This document shows, piece after piece, positions 1-11,232 of a DNA stretch of 64,000 nucleotides (its first letter is position 1; every line of letters starts with the position of its first letter). The position numbers and the translations under genes were made by a program. The notes under the pieces were generated by a model, which saw nothing but the letters and a program-made list of their open reading frames with translations, ran no database searches and was not told the DNA's origin. Source of the stretch: Atriophallophorus winterbourni (lineage: Eukaryota > Platyhelminthes > Trematoda > Plagiorchiida > Microphallidae); assembly GCA_013407085.1 (NCBI GenBank), contig JACCGJ010000221.1, positions 1-64,000 on the forward strand, in the 5' to 3' direction.

Positions 1-26
1 ATATATATATATATATATATATATAT
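1..26. repeat. (AT)n microsatellite
   Basis: Perfect AT dinucleotide run at the window edge. It directly abuts the truncated reverse-transcriptase frame of the CR1-like element read leftward, so the element is either interrupted by the microsatellite or broken there. Confidence 0.95.
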
Positions 27-28
27 AG

Positions 29-659
29 TAAAAACAAAAGCGGTCCGGACTGATCCTGTGGGACACCACGGGCAAGTTTAATCGACTCGGATGGTTCGTT
101 TTTGATTCTCACGTACATCTCCCGAGATATCAACCATTCTTCAATCCATGCATGGAGTTTACCCTGTACTCCGTAGGTGAGTAGTTTCGACGAAAGTATT
201 TCGTGATTCACACGATCGAAGGCTTTTGAGAAATCGATATAAATTACGTCCACGGAGTGGCCGGCATCCAGTAGCTCAGACCAAGATTCTTTTGCTAATA
301 GCAAGTTTGTCAGACAAGATCGTTTTTTCCTGAATCCATGCTGTGCCTCGGAGATTAAATTATTAATCTCAAAGTGATTCCGTAAGGCATCAGCTATTAT
401 GGACTCCATTACTTTGGATAGCACTGGTAATAACGCTATCGGTCGATAGTTTAAAGGATCATTTCTTTTACCACCCTTGTAGATCGGACTAATCAGGGCA
501 GTTTTCCAAGTTTCTGGTACAAAGCTCTGCTCGAACATCATCGTGAATACGTCAGATGTCGGTATTGCCAACTCGGAAGATAGATTGTACAAAATGTTTG
601 CGTGTATATTGTCTATACCGGGTGAGCCTGTTCTCTTCATCGTCATTAATTTAGTTTGA
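29..659 (-). pseudogene. CR1-like reverse transcriptase, N-terminal two thirds
   Basis: One open frame on the - strand reads from a Met at about 642 toward base 29. Visible RT blocks in order are SPGIDNIHANIL, FVPETWKTALISPIYKGG, NYRPIALLPVLSKVMESI, AQHGFRKKRSCLTNLL and VIYIDFSKAFDRVNHEIL, which holds the first catalytic Asp. It ends with a damaged GVPQ block (the usual GSVLGP is altered), and the ADD box is missing. The frame stays open to the left edge. The RT would copy element RNA at its target site, but as seen it is incomplete. Confidence 0.82.
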
Positions 660-716
660 AAAACGTTGGGAAGGACTCCATCCCTTGAAGAATTGGCAGG
701 CTGCAGCTGTCAGAGT

Positions 717-941
717 TTAAAGGCTGTCTGTGAGATAACTGATGCGAATTGTTGTCGAAAAAACGTTAGCACAATCTTTAAATGACGTCACTATTCCAGT
801 ACCAGATGCCAGTGGCGGTATTCCTATTTTAACTTTCCGGAGGTCGTTGACGTGTTTATACAATGTTTTGGGATTTATAATGAATTTTTGACTAGACTGA
901 TTTCGTAATCTTTTGTGTCTCTTCAAATGAGAGAGACACAC
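717..941 (-). pseudogene. CR1-like endonuclease-RT linker
   Basis: A 74-residue frame contains NPKTLYKHVNDLRKVKIGIPPL, the spacer that precedes the RT in CR1-type ORF2 (compare NPKLLYRIVNARSSVKPGVFP in the element at 9.4-11.2 kb). It is out of frame with the RT at 29-659, showing a frameshift between about 660 and 720. Confidence 0.6.
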
Positions 942-1296
942 TTATTTCGCAACAAGATGTAGTAGCACCAAGTTATCCCAGACGGATCGTCCAAATTATT
1001 TGGGCCAGGCATTGTCACGCTTACACATCCATTTCCGAGTACTGCTTCTGAGAGGCTGTTTCAACGCTGTTTGGTGGATATTATTTTCATTTTTGATGAT
1101 AATTCAATGATAATACGAAGTTGGCTGCGAAACGTTTCCCAGATTTCCTTAGCTGATTTCAGTTTAAGGAAATCCCATCGATTTGCAATAGTAAGAGCTC
1201 GAAGTAAGTCACAGTTCACAGTTGTCTATGTTTGTTGAGTATTACCTATCGGTTCGTATTGATAAATATAATCAAATGTCATGACAACATGATCAC

Positions 1297-1614
1297 TCAA
1301 TCGGAGTGAAGCTTTATAGGAACAGATCTTATAATGAGTTCTTCGTTTGTAATTATGAGGTCCAGGATAGATGGGGTTTGTTCAGATCGAAATCGCGTTG
1401 TTTGTTGTACATGGTTGTAAAAAGGGGTGCAAGTCATCATTTCTTGAAGAAAGCTTTTGAATGAATCGTCACCTGGAATGTGTGTTGCAAGGGTCGGTAC
1501 ATTAAAATCACCGAGGAGGAGCAAATGTGAATGTGTGAGCTTTAATGCAAATCGTATTACATTAGAAAGAACAGTGTCAGCGGCAGATGATGAAGAAGGG
1601 GGTCGATAAATCAA
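1297..1614 (-). pseudogene. CR1-like AP endonuclease domain, partial
   Basis: The 105-residue frame begins MIYRPPSSS and contains LLLLGDFNVP (the GDFN block with the metal-binding Asp and Asn), QTTRFR and ILDLIITNE. These are the middle and later blocks of the exonuclease-endonuclease-phosphatase fold that nicks target DNA in CR1/Jockey LINEs. The N-terminal LNARSL block is missing or degraded upstream, and the terminal SDH motif is cut just after HSD. Confidence 0.75.
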
Positions 1615-1955
1615 TGCTTAGTGGCACTTACGTTCATCATATAAGTCAAAAGAGCAAAACAATGTAGCTAGGACATTTAACTCGGGGGAGAGAAGTATAG
1701 TGCAGTTAATGGTTTCATGTGAGTAGAGGAGGACCCCGCCACCTTTTGTTGCTTAATCTTTTCTGTAAATCATCATGTGAGGGATTTTGAGTTCAGAGTC
1801 GTGTATAGAATTACACAACTAGGTTTTTGTCACTGCAATCAAATCCCTAGACGCCACGGTCGCACGTGAATACAGTTCAGTGAACTTGCCTAGAAAGCCC
1901 TGAGCATTGGTGTAACAACATAATAGAGATTTGATTTTTGTTTCAGATGAAGAGC

Positions 1956-3336
1956 TCATAGTAGTGGATTCGCCTTCCCAGAATTGGTCGGCTGCTCCAC
2001 GTGTTTTGTCTCAGGTGAATTTGATTGACTTGGTAGTGAAGTCATTTTAGGAACAATAGTGTTCGTGCGTTTTATGTCGTATACAGCCTGAATACGAATT
2101 TCAGGAGGTGCAAATTCTCGACATTGATACTGCGCCTCGAGTATTCTATCCTTCATCTCATCTGTGCGGAATGATATTTTGAGAGGAGTAGGCTGATGCG
2201 TTTCTTTTTCCGGTATAAGGCGCATAACATGAGTCGTTATTATGTCCTTTAAACATAGGATCTTTTGTAAAAATCCTCATTCACTGCAATCGTGTTGCAG
2301 ACGTTTGCTGGATTCTATTTCGTATAAAATGGGTGCACCATGAACTATAACAGCTCTGCGATTTGTAGCCTCTTTTGCTAGTTCCGGATTATTACGACGA
2401 ATTTGCCGTTCTTCTCACGGAACTTCCGAAAATATTCGCACAATCGATTTGTCTACAACTAAGAGGGATGAGGCGAGCAACCTATTTTCTACATATTGGA
2501 CGGACATAAGCACTACACGCAGTAACCTGGGTGTGTTCGCATGAGGTGAGTTCGGGGGTCTAAACAATCGCGTCAGCGACTCAGGTGAGGCAGTGATGTC
2601 TAAGCTTCTGCAAAGGTCATTTCATTGTTTCCTGTCATCTGCTTCACTTTGCTTTAACGATGGCGAAGTTGATTCAATGTGATTACTACAAATTACCGTT
2701 AGATCTTCAATGTTTGTCTTTTGGAGGGTTTTAGTGTTCCAACTCTCCGGTCTAAGCTTATGCACATCCTTCGATAATTCAGTACTTCCATTCACTTGAC
2801 TACTAGTGGGATTCGCAGATTCATCGGTCGTACCGAGCTTTTGGAAGGGTCTTTGGTCGATTTCTGGAAAAATCAGCGTTTCTGTAGTAGTTTGCGCTTC
2901 CCTGTAAGACATGCGGTTAAGGTGGTTAGGGACTGCGTTTAAAACTGGTTCCAGCGTTTTCTGACACGCAAATGTTTGGAAAGACTCTGACGTGTTTTAA
3001 GATGTTCAAGGTTCGCCTCTACAGCGAACAAGCGTCTTTGCATAATTGAATCAGAGTTTTCGGCTATCGATAAATCACTAGTTACTTTCCATCTGCATGG
3101 ATTACATATATAGCATATGCCTGGTAATTAATCATTATTAATTAAAGTCACAAATTCGGGTGATAAATACTTTTCACAGTTTGCATGAATAGCAATTGAA
3201 CACAAGTAACATTTAACTTGACGCGATCTGGGACTTCCAGCTTTTGGCAAAGTTTGCACTTTTTACAAGCCTCGTCGTCAGGTCCGTTTAAGGTCACGTT
3301 GTCAGTCATCGTTACAATTTCGCGAGATCGAGTCAA
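1956..3336 (-). pseudogene. CR1-like ORF1 region, frameshifted
   Basis: Three - strand frames (3336-3148, 2912-2622, 2225-1956) plus translated gaps between them form a broken ORF1. The first contains a cysteine cluster, CKKCKLCQK, of the zinc-binding kind found at the start of CR1 ORF1. The stretch after 2620 reads RLFRPPNSPHANTPRLLRVVL, resembling the RNA-binding part of CR1-type ORF1 where an arginine-rich 'PRPLKV' segment recurs. At least two in-frame stops lie between the pieces. Assignment rests mainly on position ahead of the endonuclease. Confidence 0.5.
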
Positions 3337-3340
3337 TACA

Positions 3341-3769
3341 CTGGGCGAAGCGGTCGATTATCGATCGGTGGAGTGCCAGAACGAGTATATGCGATGCAGT
3401 GCAATTCAACGGACAGTAAAATGGCGTACAATTTCACATAAAGGCTGTTTTGTAAGATTTAATCCGACAGTGTTGAAATAACTGTCCGTAAATACCTATT
3501 AGCGAGATCTTCCTAATGGCATCCGAGTTGTTCGGGATTGGAAGCAATGTTGCACGCATATGTTATGTTGAGCAGAAACTGAAAAATTTTGATTTTCAAG
3601 GATTCACGTTTCTCCGAATTGAAAATAGTATATTCCGAATGAGGAAGTTGAAACAAGTTTGATGATATGAGAACCGTCTAGATATTTGTCAACAGAGCGA
3701 GCAATAAGATCCAAAATTCTGCGAGCACAAATTGTATGCTAACCGAGAGAGATTACACATTTTATAAAA
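3341..3769. other. Stretch with no recognised gene
   Basis: Between the CR1-like ORF1 region and the RTE-like fragment. An 87-codon + strand frame covers 3218-3481, but it mostly lies antisense to the ORF1 frame and matches nothing recognisable. Confidence 0.5.
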
Positions 3770-4960
3770 AGGAAGGAGTTCTGATGAGCCTCAACCACAT
3801 GGAGTTGGGTTAGCCGTGCGAAACAACCTACTAAATAAGCAGAACCGAGCAGCATTGGGATTGAACGAATTTGCACTCTAAATCTGAAGTGCATTACGTT
3901 GGTCAATGTTTATCCACGGACGCTCTCTGCGACGCATGCTGAAAACGATGCTTTTTATCATAACCTCATAACAGTTCTTAAAAACGTGCCACAAAATAAC
4001 TGTGTAGTGGTATTAGGTGATTTCAATGCTAGAGTTGGTGCAAAACTGTTTAGAAAGTTTCGGTGTGGGTGAAACCAATGAAAATAGACATTGCCTTTTC
4101 AAAATGTGTAAACAGTATAGTCTTTGTGTCAGTGACGATTTTTTTAAACAGAAGCACAGCATAAACTCTGTTGGTAACATCTTCGCTCTAAGCATTGGCA
4201 TTAGCATGATCTTATTCTTGTTAGGCGCACTAATATAGAAAACGTACTCCTCACCAGATCATATAACAGCGCAGACTGCGATACTGATCATTCAATGGTC
4301 TGTGCAAAATTGAAGTTTCCCGACAAGAGATTTCACTGCACCAAATTGTCTGATAAGCATCGAATAGACGTTACTCGCATGTGCAAACGTGATCTAGCTG
4401 CCTGATTTGCAAAAGCCTTCACAGCAAAGTTCAACAAGACAACCCTACTTGAATAGGATCCAGAAAACTGAAAATCGCTTACAATCTGCATATGCCGATT
4501 CGCACTTTTCACTTACGTCCGAAGAAAGCTCGAATGAGCGACTGGTTCGGAGCAAAAGCTTTTGAGACGACTGCCGTGTTGGATGTAAAACGATCAGCAT
4601 TCTCGAAGTTCAAAGGTATGCCAACAGATAGAAACTTATGACTTCTAAGAGCAGCTAGAAATAAGGTCCAACAGACTTTAAGACGATGTGCAAATGACTA
4701 TTGCACTGAAATTTATCTCAATCCAAAAAGCTGCGCATACTTGATGCATTGTGGAATGTGTCTTCTCCAAGCTGGGGAGAAGCAGATACAGCTCTTGGAT
4801 GCTGAACGCAAATCACGCCGCCGGCGTGCAACTGACGCCCTACAACCGAGTTCTGACTTTCGTTGCGAGCGCTGCAGGAGAGATTGTTCCTCCCAAACCG
4901 GACTGTTTAGTCATTCAAAAAGCTGTAAAACATGAAAATTCATGAGATTATGATGTACAT
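3770..4960 (+). mobile_element. RTE-like LINE: endonuclease plus 3' end, RT deleted
   Basis: From about 3770 the + strand reads, across stops and frameshifts, an AP-endonuclease: HGVGLAVRN, then VNVYPRTLSATHAEND, then CVVVLGDFNARVG near 4000-4035, and the trailing RRTNIENVLLTRSYNSADCDTDHSMV, which holds the conserved DHSMV end. At 4741-4935 the frame ends in a Cys/His cluster (CERC ... C ... H ... C), the kind of terminal zinc-finger-like tail seen in RTE-type ORFs. The whole RT between them is missing, so this is an internally deleted copy. A related endonuclease copy lies at 18.2-18.9 kb and a related 3' end on the - strand at 7.9-8.8 kb. Confidence 0.7.
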
Positions 4961-5105
4961 CCATGGTCGACATCGACCGAATGAGTCCAACACACGTGAT
5001 AAGTGGTGCAGTAAAATGCTCTGCCAGTATCGCGAAACCGCAAACTGAAATCTAGTTTATTGCTTATGAATCTTTCAATATAGGTAATCGCGTATCCTAA
5101 TTTGC

Positions 5106-6227
5106 ATGATGTTTGGAATCACAAACCTGAGACGAATCGATGACATGATCCAAAAGATTTCACAGTTCGGTGTTTTCAGCACCCTAGACTTGCAGAGCGC
5201 ATATCACCTAATTCCTGTAAAGGAGAATGAGCGCCGGTACACTGCATTTGAAGCATGTGGTAACCTCTACCAATTGCGGCGTATTCCATTTGGCGTAACC
5301 AACGGAGTTGCATGCTTCCAGCGGGCCATAGATGAGTTAATACGCATAGAATCTCTGCGAGGAACGTATGTCTACGTCTATAACATAACCGTCTATGGAA
5401 AAGATAAGCATGATCATGATGTAAACTTAAGCAAATTTATGCAAGCAGTGGATAAATATGGGCTTACTTTGAATCGCAACAAATTTACCCTTTCCGTAGA
5501 GCGCATTAAACTTTTCGCTTATGAGGTATCCGCTGGAAATGTGAAACCAGACCCCGAACGCTTTGATGCCTTACTCAAGTTGCCTCCACCCTGTGATTTC
5601 AAAGCACAACAAAGAATAATCGGGATGTTCTCTTATTATTCCCAATGGTTCTCCCAGTTCTCCGACAAAATCCATCCTTTGGTTCACAATAAAATCTTCC
5701 CACTGTCCGGGAAAGCTTTGAACGCTTACACATCCCTGAAATCTGAATTAGTGCAAGCATCTCTTTTCTCGGTTGATCGTGACGTACCTCTCGTTGTCGA
5801 AACAGATGCATCCGATGTAGCAATAGCAGCTACTCTCAACCAAAATGGACGCCCGGTTGCTTTCTTCTCCCGCACACTCTCTCCAAGTGAGCGTAATCAT
5901 CCCGCGATCGAGAAGGAAGCTTGCGCGATCGTTGAAGCAATTCGAAAATGGAGACATTATCTCATTGGGTCTCATTTTAAACTACTCACTGATCAACGCT
6001 CCGTTTCGTTTATGTTTGATACGAAAATCGCCAGTAAAATCAAGAACGACAAAATCCAACGTTGGCGTATAGAACTCTCTCATTTTTCCTATGACGTGGT
6101 GTATCGACCGGGTCCTGATAATACCGCAGCTGATGCCTTGTCTCGTGGATTTTGTGCCAATGTACATTCGCTTCCTCAATTAAAGTCCATTGATGACTCA
6201 CTATGCCACCCGTGTATCACACGTTGA
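5106..6227 (+). pseudogene. Gypsy pol: reverse transcriptase and RNase H
   Basis: A 373-codon frame. Residues ~25-38 carry FSTLDLQSAYHLIPV with the first catalytic Asp, and 58-75 carry LRRIPFGVTNGVACFQRAID. At residues 90-96 the expected Y-V-D-N catalytic box reads Y-V-Y-N-I-T-V: codon 5379-5381 is TAT (Tyr) in place of Asp, which should abolish polymerisation. Residues ~225-345 are the RNase H domain, with LVVETDASDVAIAATL, FFSRTLSPSERNHPAIEKEA (Glu), LLTDQRS (Asp) and ending NTAADALSRG. The start is not the native one; homology begins slightly upstream. Confidence 0.85.
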
Positions 6228-6312
6228 TTTCATTTCACCCGATTTAAAAAATCTTCCGTTCCCTCTTGATGACGTCAAATCTGTCATTTGGCAGTGCCTT
6301 GTATGTTCTTAG

Positions 6313-7237
6313 TTGAAGCCAAAATTTTTCGGTCCTTATAATGAGCCACTCATTAAAGCAACACATTCTTTTGAACGTCTCAGTATCGATTTTAAAGGGC
6401 CTATTCCTTCATCTACTCGGAATCGATATTTACTTACAGTAATTGACGAATTTTCTCGATTCCCCTTTGCTTTCCCATGTCCTGACATGACCAGCTCTAC
6501 TGTCATTTCCCGACTCACCGAACTGTTTTTCCATTTTTGGTATGCCTGGATACGTACACTCAGATCAAGGGTCATCCTTCATGTCCAGTGACATTAAATC
6601 TTTTCTTCATTCTCGAGGAGTTGCTACGAGTAGGACCACCAGTTATAACCCGCAAGGTAATGGGCAGGTGGAACGTCTGAACGGTACCTTATGGAAAACT
6701 GTTTCATTATGCTTGCGAGATAGGGGTTTGACGACAGAGCAGTGGGAACTTGTTCTTCCCGAAGCATTACACGCCATGCGGTCTCTCTTATGCACTGCTA
6801 CAAATGAGACGCCTCACGAGCGAATGTTCAAGCATAATCGCAAGTCTCCCGTCGGTACGAGTCTTCCTAATTGGTTGTTGATGCCAGGACCAGTCCTTTA
6901 TCGCAGAAACATTCGTTCCTCCAAGTATGACTCCCTGGTGGAAGAGGTGGAGCTTCTGGAGTGTAATCCTCAGTATGCCCATATCCGCTTGTCAGATGGT
7001 CGCGAGGAGACTGTATCTCTCCGTCAACTGGCTTCAATGAATCAGTCGCCAAACCCATTGAACACTGACCCACCTGACCCAACAAAAACACCTCCAGATA
7101 CCCTTTGTGCAACTGACATACAGTCTGCCACTTCAGACATTTCTGGACCAACAACTACACTTAAACCGAATGTAGAACACCTTGTTTCACAACAACTAAG
7201 GGTTAGACCCTACAATCTTCGATCCCGTGAGGTCTAA
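6313..7237 (+). pseudogene. Gypsy integrase, frameshifted
   Basis: Two overlapping frames (6313-6591 and 6542-7237) make up the integrase core and C-terminus. The DDE residues are visible as SIDFKGP (first Asp), VHSDQGSSFMS (second Asp) and YNPQGNGQVERLNGTL (Glu). The frame changes around 6535-6590, before the second Asp. The C-terminal part has RYNL-type wording (RPYNLRS) and a Pro/Thr-rich tail, and ends at the TAA after base 7234. Only the H2C2 zinc finger normally upstream is missing. Confidence 0.83.
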
Positions 7238-7240
7238 AAC

Positions 7241-7889
7241 TGTAATCGTTATATCACTCGGTCTTCCCTGTCGGGGTTAATGTCGTATTGTTTTGACATT
7301 TCTTTTATTGTGTACACACGCTCATTTTACCGTATTACACATCTTACCTTTTTCTTTCTGTTATAGCTCATACGCTTGTTCACGAGTTGTTTAAAGCCTT
7401 TCAATCAGGCGTTATCTTCTCTACGTTCGTTTGTGTTCTGATCATATCTGACACTGTCAGTCAGTTTGTAAATTGTGGCATTGGATTCCACACCGGGCCT
7501 GATGGGCTGTGCTTATTTCTAGTTTTAATTCGCCGACCGTTATAGGTGATGTGATTTTGTGCATTGAAATGAGTGCAATGCAGGTGCAGTAAATTCTCCA
7601 TGGTCGTTGTGATGTACATCCATGGTCAACATCACTCGGGGGAGGCCAACAACACGCCCTGATTTAAGGATTGAAGTTTTGTGGTTGACAGAGCATTCAA
7701 CTTTACAGAACAAATATATACTTATGAATAATATGAATCATTGCTCACGAATCTGGCAAGGCAGAAAAATGATTTTTAATAGTTATGGACAATATGAAGG
7801 TTTAGCGTGCATATGATAGTTAAGTTTTCTGATGCTAAACTCGTAGATTTTACCAAATTTGCATGTAGGTAATTCCAAAAATTAAGATG
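7241..7889 (+). other. Region after Gypsy pol; possible 3' LTR, no gene
   Basis: A 3' LTR would be expected just after the integrase stop. The stretch is free of frames with recognisable content, and a TGTAATCG start near 7240 could be an LTR edge. No second copy of an LTR was found upstream, so the boundaries cannot be set. Near 7612-7632 and 7915-7930 there are copies of a dyad (catccatggtc / gaccatgtatg) also seen at 4959-4970 and 28611-28622, which belongs to the RTE-like 3' end. Confidence 0.3.
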
Positions 7890-8800
7890 TTTTGGGCGAC
7901 ATCGGTCGATGTCGACCATGTATGTACATCAAATCGCATGTACTTTCATGTTCTACAGATATTTTAATGACTAAACAGTCAGATTCATTAGGAACAATCT
8001 CTTCAACGGCGCTTGCGAAGATAAGCAGAACTCGGTCGTTTGGCGTCAGATGCACGACGGCGGCGTATTCTGCGTTAAACAGCCAAGAGCTGCATCTGCT
8101 CTTCCTCAGATTGCAGACGACGCTTTACATGATGCCCTAAATGAGAGTGGTCAAAAGCAAGTTTTTCCTAACTCGCAGGTTTAATGCCAAGTGATTTCCT
8201 ATCACTTTTGCAATTGTCTTTGCACTGCATGTGCAACTCACCATAGGGTATAACTTTCGAAATACGATATTTTCCATTCTGTACACGTTGCCAAGCCACC
8301 GCAGGCGGTTCTGTCGTAGTAAGGTTACCATGCTCTGAAGACCAGCTTTAGAAAGCAGTTCAGCATTTGTCCATTCGTCCATCCACGGTATGTTCAAGAT
8401 ACGATGGATGCTTCGAAGATGGAAATCATTCAGCTTCCGTTCGTGTCATGTGTGGGTGGTCAAAGTTTCCCTGCCGTACAGTAAAGCATTCAGTACGCAC
8501 GCGCTCTATACCATCATCTTTGTCTTTACAGTCAACTTACGTTTCCCTTTAACACAAGAGTTCAATCGTGAGAAAATCCGCTTAACAATCTCCGTGTCTA
8601 GCGAGACGTTATCCTCAATGGATGAACCAAGATATGCCAAATTATGTACTTTTTCAAGCTGAAATTTTCCAACAGTGATGATTGGAGGCGATACAGTCCC
8701 TTGACCAAGAACTTTTGTGTTTCTCATGCGAATTGTTAGGCCAAAGTATTTGCATGCCGATGAAAAACAGTCCCTTAGCGACTGGAGCTTGTCTTGCGAG
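7890..8800 (-). mobile_element. RTE-like LINE, C-terminal RT fragment
   Basis: On the - strand, 8727-8506 reads MRNTKVLGQG ... SPPIITVGKFQLEKVHNLAYLGSSIED, the post-catalytic part of an RTE-type RT (the 'YLGS' block). It continues with a frameshift into 8397-8137 (NRLRWLGNVYRMENIVFRK, the thumb/connection 'RWLGHVxRM' block). The 3' end at about 8140-7890 resembles the tail of the + strand copy at 4741-4960 (SRCSSWLFNAEYAAVVHLTP against SRYSSWMLNANHAAGVQLTP). The catalytic part of the RT and the endonuclease are missing. Confidence 0.75.
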
Positions 8801-9288
8801 TGAGCAATAAAGGTTGTTACAGAAACTTAGGACGCAGAATCTTTGAACGTGACTTTGCTTGTTAACGGTTGCTGTAATGTTTGGCATAATCCTTTTTCCA
8901 CGGTTAACACACTTCAAAATGACTATCTTTCAAGCGACAAGAAAATCAAGCAACAAACACCCAACCTTGTACGGTTTCATATGCAGAGGATTAGTTACGA
9001 CGACCTAATCTCTACTCCATTTCCCAGTGGGCTTCCGTTATGTATGCTTCAATAAACAAGCCAATTGTGTTATCAGGAATATCTGGTAAATCACGTTCTT
9101 TCAATTGTCCCACGGTATGGTGTCTAGAGCAGCTGAACAATTATTGTTTCTAGGTAAACCCGGCACACAAAGCGCACGCATTATGACAACAGTAGGCTTT
9201 TGGCAACCGAATGGTTTTAAAGACAATTCTATTGACCCACATTCTGAGTCACATCAGAATTCCATGTTCGAACATGCAAGATATCTTT
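8801..9288. other. Stretch with no recognised gene
   Basis: A few short frames on both strands, none with recognisable content. It separates an RTE-like fragment from the 3' tail of the next CR1-like element. Confidence 0.4.
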
Positions 9289-9439
9289 TTTAGGTTCAAG
9301 ATTCAAGATTCAAGAATTTATGGTCACAAAAATCACATCGCTTCACAATTACCATATCATAGTAAATATGCGTTCAATAAGAGGTATGGAAAAACAATTA
9401 TACGATGTCACTGGAGTCAAGTAATATGCTTACCCTGAG

Positions 9440-10270
9440 TCAATACACAGGCATCGTCAAGTCGTTATGTAACAAATAAGTGTCCAAGTTTCGAGTGAAT
9501 GTTTGGATACAGGAAGAGGTGATAATTGCTTCGGGAAGGGCATTCCACAGGAAACAGACAGGTACCGAATAGAAATATCCGCGACAATTAGTACGGGAAT
9601 GGGGAATTTGTAGTGCTGCTGAGTGGCTACGTGTAATTCCTGATTCACGGTATTTGAACAAATGTTTGAGTGGATGATCTGGAATATTCAATATTTTGTA
9701 AGTAATGATAACGTCACTTCGAAGTATATGTTGAAGGGGAGTGGGGAGCTTTAGCTTTTTCAACCTTTCCTCGTATGGAAGGTCTCGATAACCAAGCACG
9801 AGTTTAGTTGCACGATGATATATCCTGTCAAGCAAGAATATATCTTGTTTCATCCACGGAGTCCATGCTTGCGATGCATGTTCCATTGTGGGAATTAAGT
9901 AGGTCTTCATGATGCTTGGCAACGTTACAGGCGTAAAGGTTCTGAAGATCCGTCGAAGTATACCTAGAAGTTTTGAAGCACGCTTGTGAATGACCTCACA
10001 ATGCACGCTGTTCTTTAGGCTGCCACATATCCAGACTCCAAGATCCTTTTCCGATTCGGTCCAGCTCAAAATCGTCTGCTCACAGTGATATTCGTAATGG
10101 AAGGGCTTACCGATTTGCAGTAACTTGCATTTTTGAAACTTGAACGGCAGTTTATTTCTAACTGACCATTCGTGTAGTGCATCTAAATCACATTGCAGTT
10201 CTACGCCGTTTGCAGTTGATTTTATTCGCATCCAAAGTTTAACATCATCGCAAAAAGAACTACCTTGCAT
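9440..10270 (-). pseudogene. CR1-like RT, catalytic Asp pair to C-terminus
   Basis: A 276-codon frame starting inside the palm: GSSFCDDVKLW, where the usual FADD box reads F-C-D-D with both Asp kept. It is followed by LQCDLDALHEWSVRNKLPF, KDLGVWI, TYLIPTMEHASQAWTPWMKQ, RATKLVLGYRDLPYEERL and the C-terminal HSRTNCRGYFYSVPVCFLWN ... ALPEAI. The last block is the conserved end of CR1/Jockey RTs. It ends at a stop near 9440, close to the tandem tail. Confidence 0.85.
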
Positions 10271-10302
10271 GAGAGCGTCTCAGGTAAATCATTGATTTAA
10301 AC

Positions 10303-11232
10303 TCAAAAAAAGCACTGGTCGTAGAACGGAACCTTGCGATACACCACTGGAGGTATTAATGGCTCGTGATTGTACCCCGTTAACTCGAACGGTTGCCTTG
10401 CGCCCATTGAGGTAGCTTCCGAACCACACGAGTAGCTGCCCGTCAATACCAATCTGTTTAGCTTTTGTAGCAACAGGAAGTGATCAACTCTGTCGAAAGC
10501 TTTCGACATATCCAGATAGCACGCGTGCACACTGTCTCCTGCGTCAACGGTTTGGGTCCAATCGTTTAATACCGTCAGCAAGTTTGTCAAGCATGAGCGA
10601 GCTTTACGAAACCCATGCTGGGCGACAGATAGTATATTTTGTGATTCCAAGTGATGAACTATATTTTCCGTCACTATGCGCTCCATAACTTTGGATATCA
10701 CGGGAAGTAGGGTGACAGGACGGTAGTTCGCGGGATCTGAACGGCTACCACCCTTATAAATTGGTGAAATTACCCCTGTCTTCCACTCTGTTGGCACCAC
10801 TCCTTCGGTTAGGGAATGTTGGAACAATTGGCATAGTGGTTCACACAGCTGCTGGTCACAGGATTTTAGTAGTGCTGGTGTTATTCCATCGGCTCCAGGA
10901 GATTTCCTAGGGTTCAGTCGACACAAGTGTCTTTGTATAATCGCTGAATTAATCTCAATATCATTCAGTTGTTGAGATACAATCGATGTCAGTAATTTCT
11001 CATTCGCCCTAACCGTTATCGGGCTAAACACATTTGCATAAAATTGAGCGAGAGTATCAGCCGTTTCCTTTGCTGTGACTGTTAATCCATTCTCAGAAAT
11101 AACAGGAAACACCCCTGGTTTCACACTGGACCGAGCATTGACAATCCGATAGAGAAGTTTAGGGTTTTCTTCCATTTTCAAAGACAGAGAGCGATGGTAA
11201 TATTGCTTGTCCTCTTTGACGAGAGCATTCAC
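10303..11232 (-). pseudogene. CR1-like RT, fingers and first half of palm
   Basis: A 309-codon frame: NPRKSPGADGITPALLKSC, VVPTEWKTGVISPIYKGG, NYRPVTLLPVISKVMERIV, AQHGFRKARSCLTNLLTVL and ACYLDMSKAFDRVDHFLLL with the first catalytic Asp. After about 10460 the frame is shifted. The true continuation in another frame reads LLVWFGSYLNGRKATVRV then SQGSVLRPVLFLS, so the GVPQGSVLGP block is present but altered. Confidence 0.85.

Larger units (their letters stand above)
27..3340 (-). mobile_element. CR1-like non-LTR retrotransposon, degraded, 3' part cut off
   Basis: Read on the - strand, the order ORF1-like region (3336 to ~1956), AP-endonuclease piece (1614-1297), pre-RT linker (941-717) and reverse transcriptase (659-29) matches a CR1-clade LINE. 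The pieces lie in different frames, so several frameshifts separate them. The RT stops before the catalytic (F/Y)ADD block, where the sequence runs into the AT repeat. The element can therefore not be active. Clade assignment is by motif reading only. Jockey-group elements are close relatives, but the 'GFRKKRSCLTNLL' style block favours CR1. Confidence 0.8.
5085..7240 (+). mobile_element. Ty3/Gypsy LTR retrotransposon, pol remnant (CsRn1-like)
   Basis: RT, RNase H and integrase follow each other on the + strand in Gypsy order. Gag, protease and the first RT blocks are missing upstream, where an RTE fragment ends about 130 bp before. The integrase zinc-binding region between RNase H and the DDE core is almost absent (about 90 bp between frames). 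A frameshift splits the integrase, and one catalytic Asp of the RT is replaced. The element is dead. The general look (NITVYGKD after the catalytic box, DADALSRG ending RNase H) is that of the CsRn1/Kabuki group common in flukes; that subgroup call is inference. Confidence 0.82.

Noticed and set aside
3781..3830. CTGATGAG followed about 40 bases later by CGAAAC, looks like a hammerhead core
   Set aside because: Stem II does not pair well, no cleavage triplet with a matching stem I follows, and the sequence is the conserved coding start of an RTE-like endonuclease (EPQPHGVGLAVRN).
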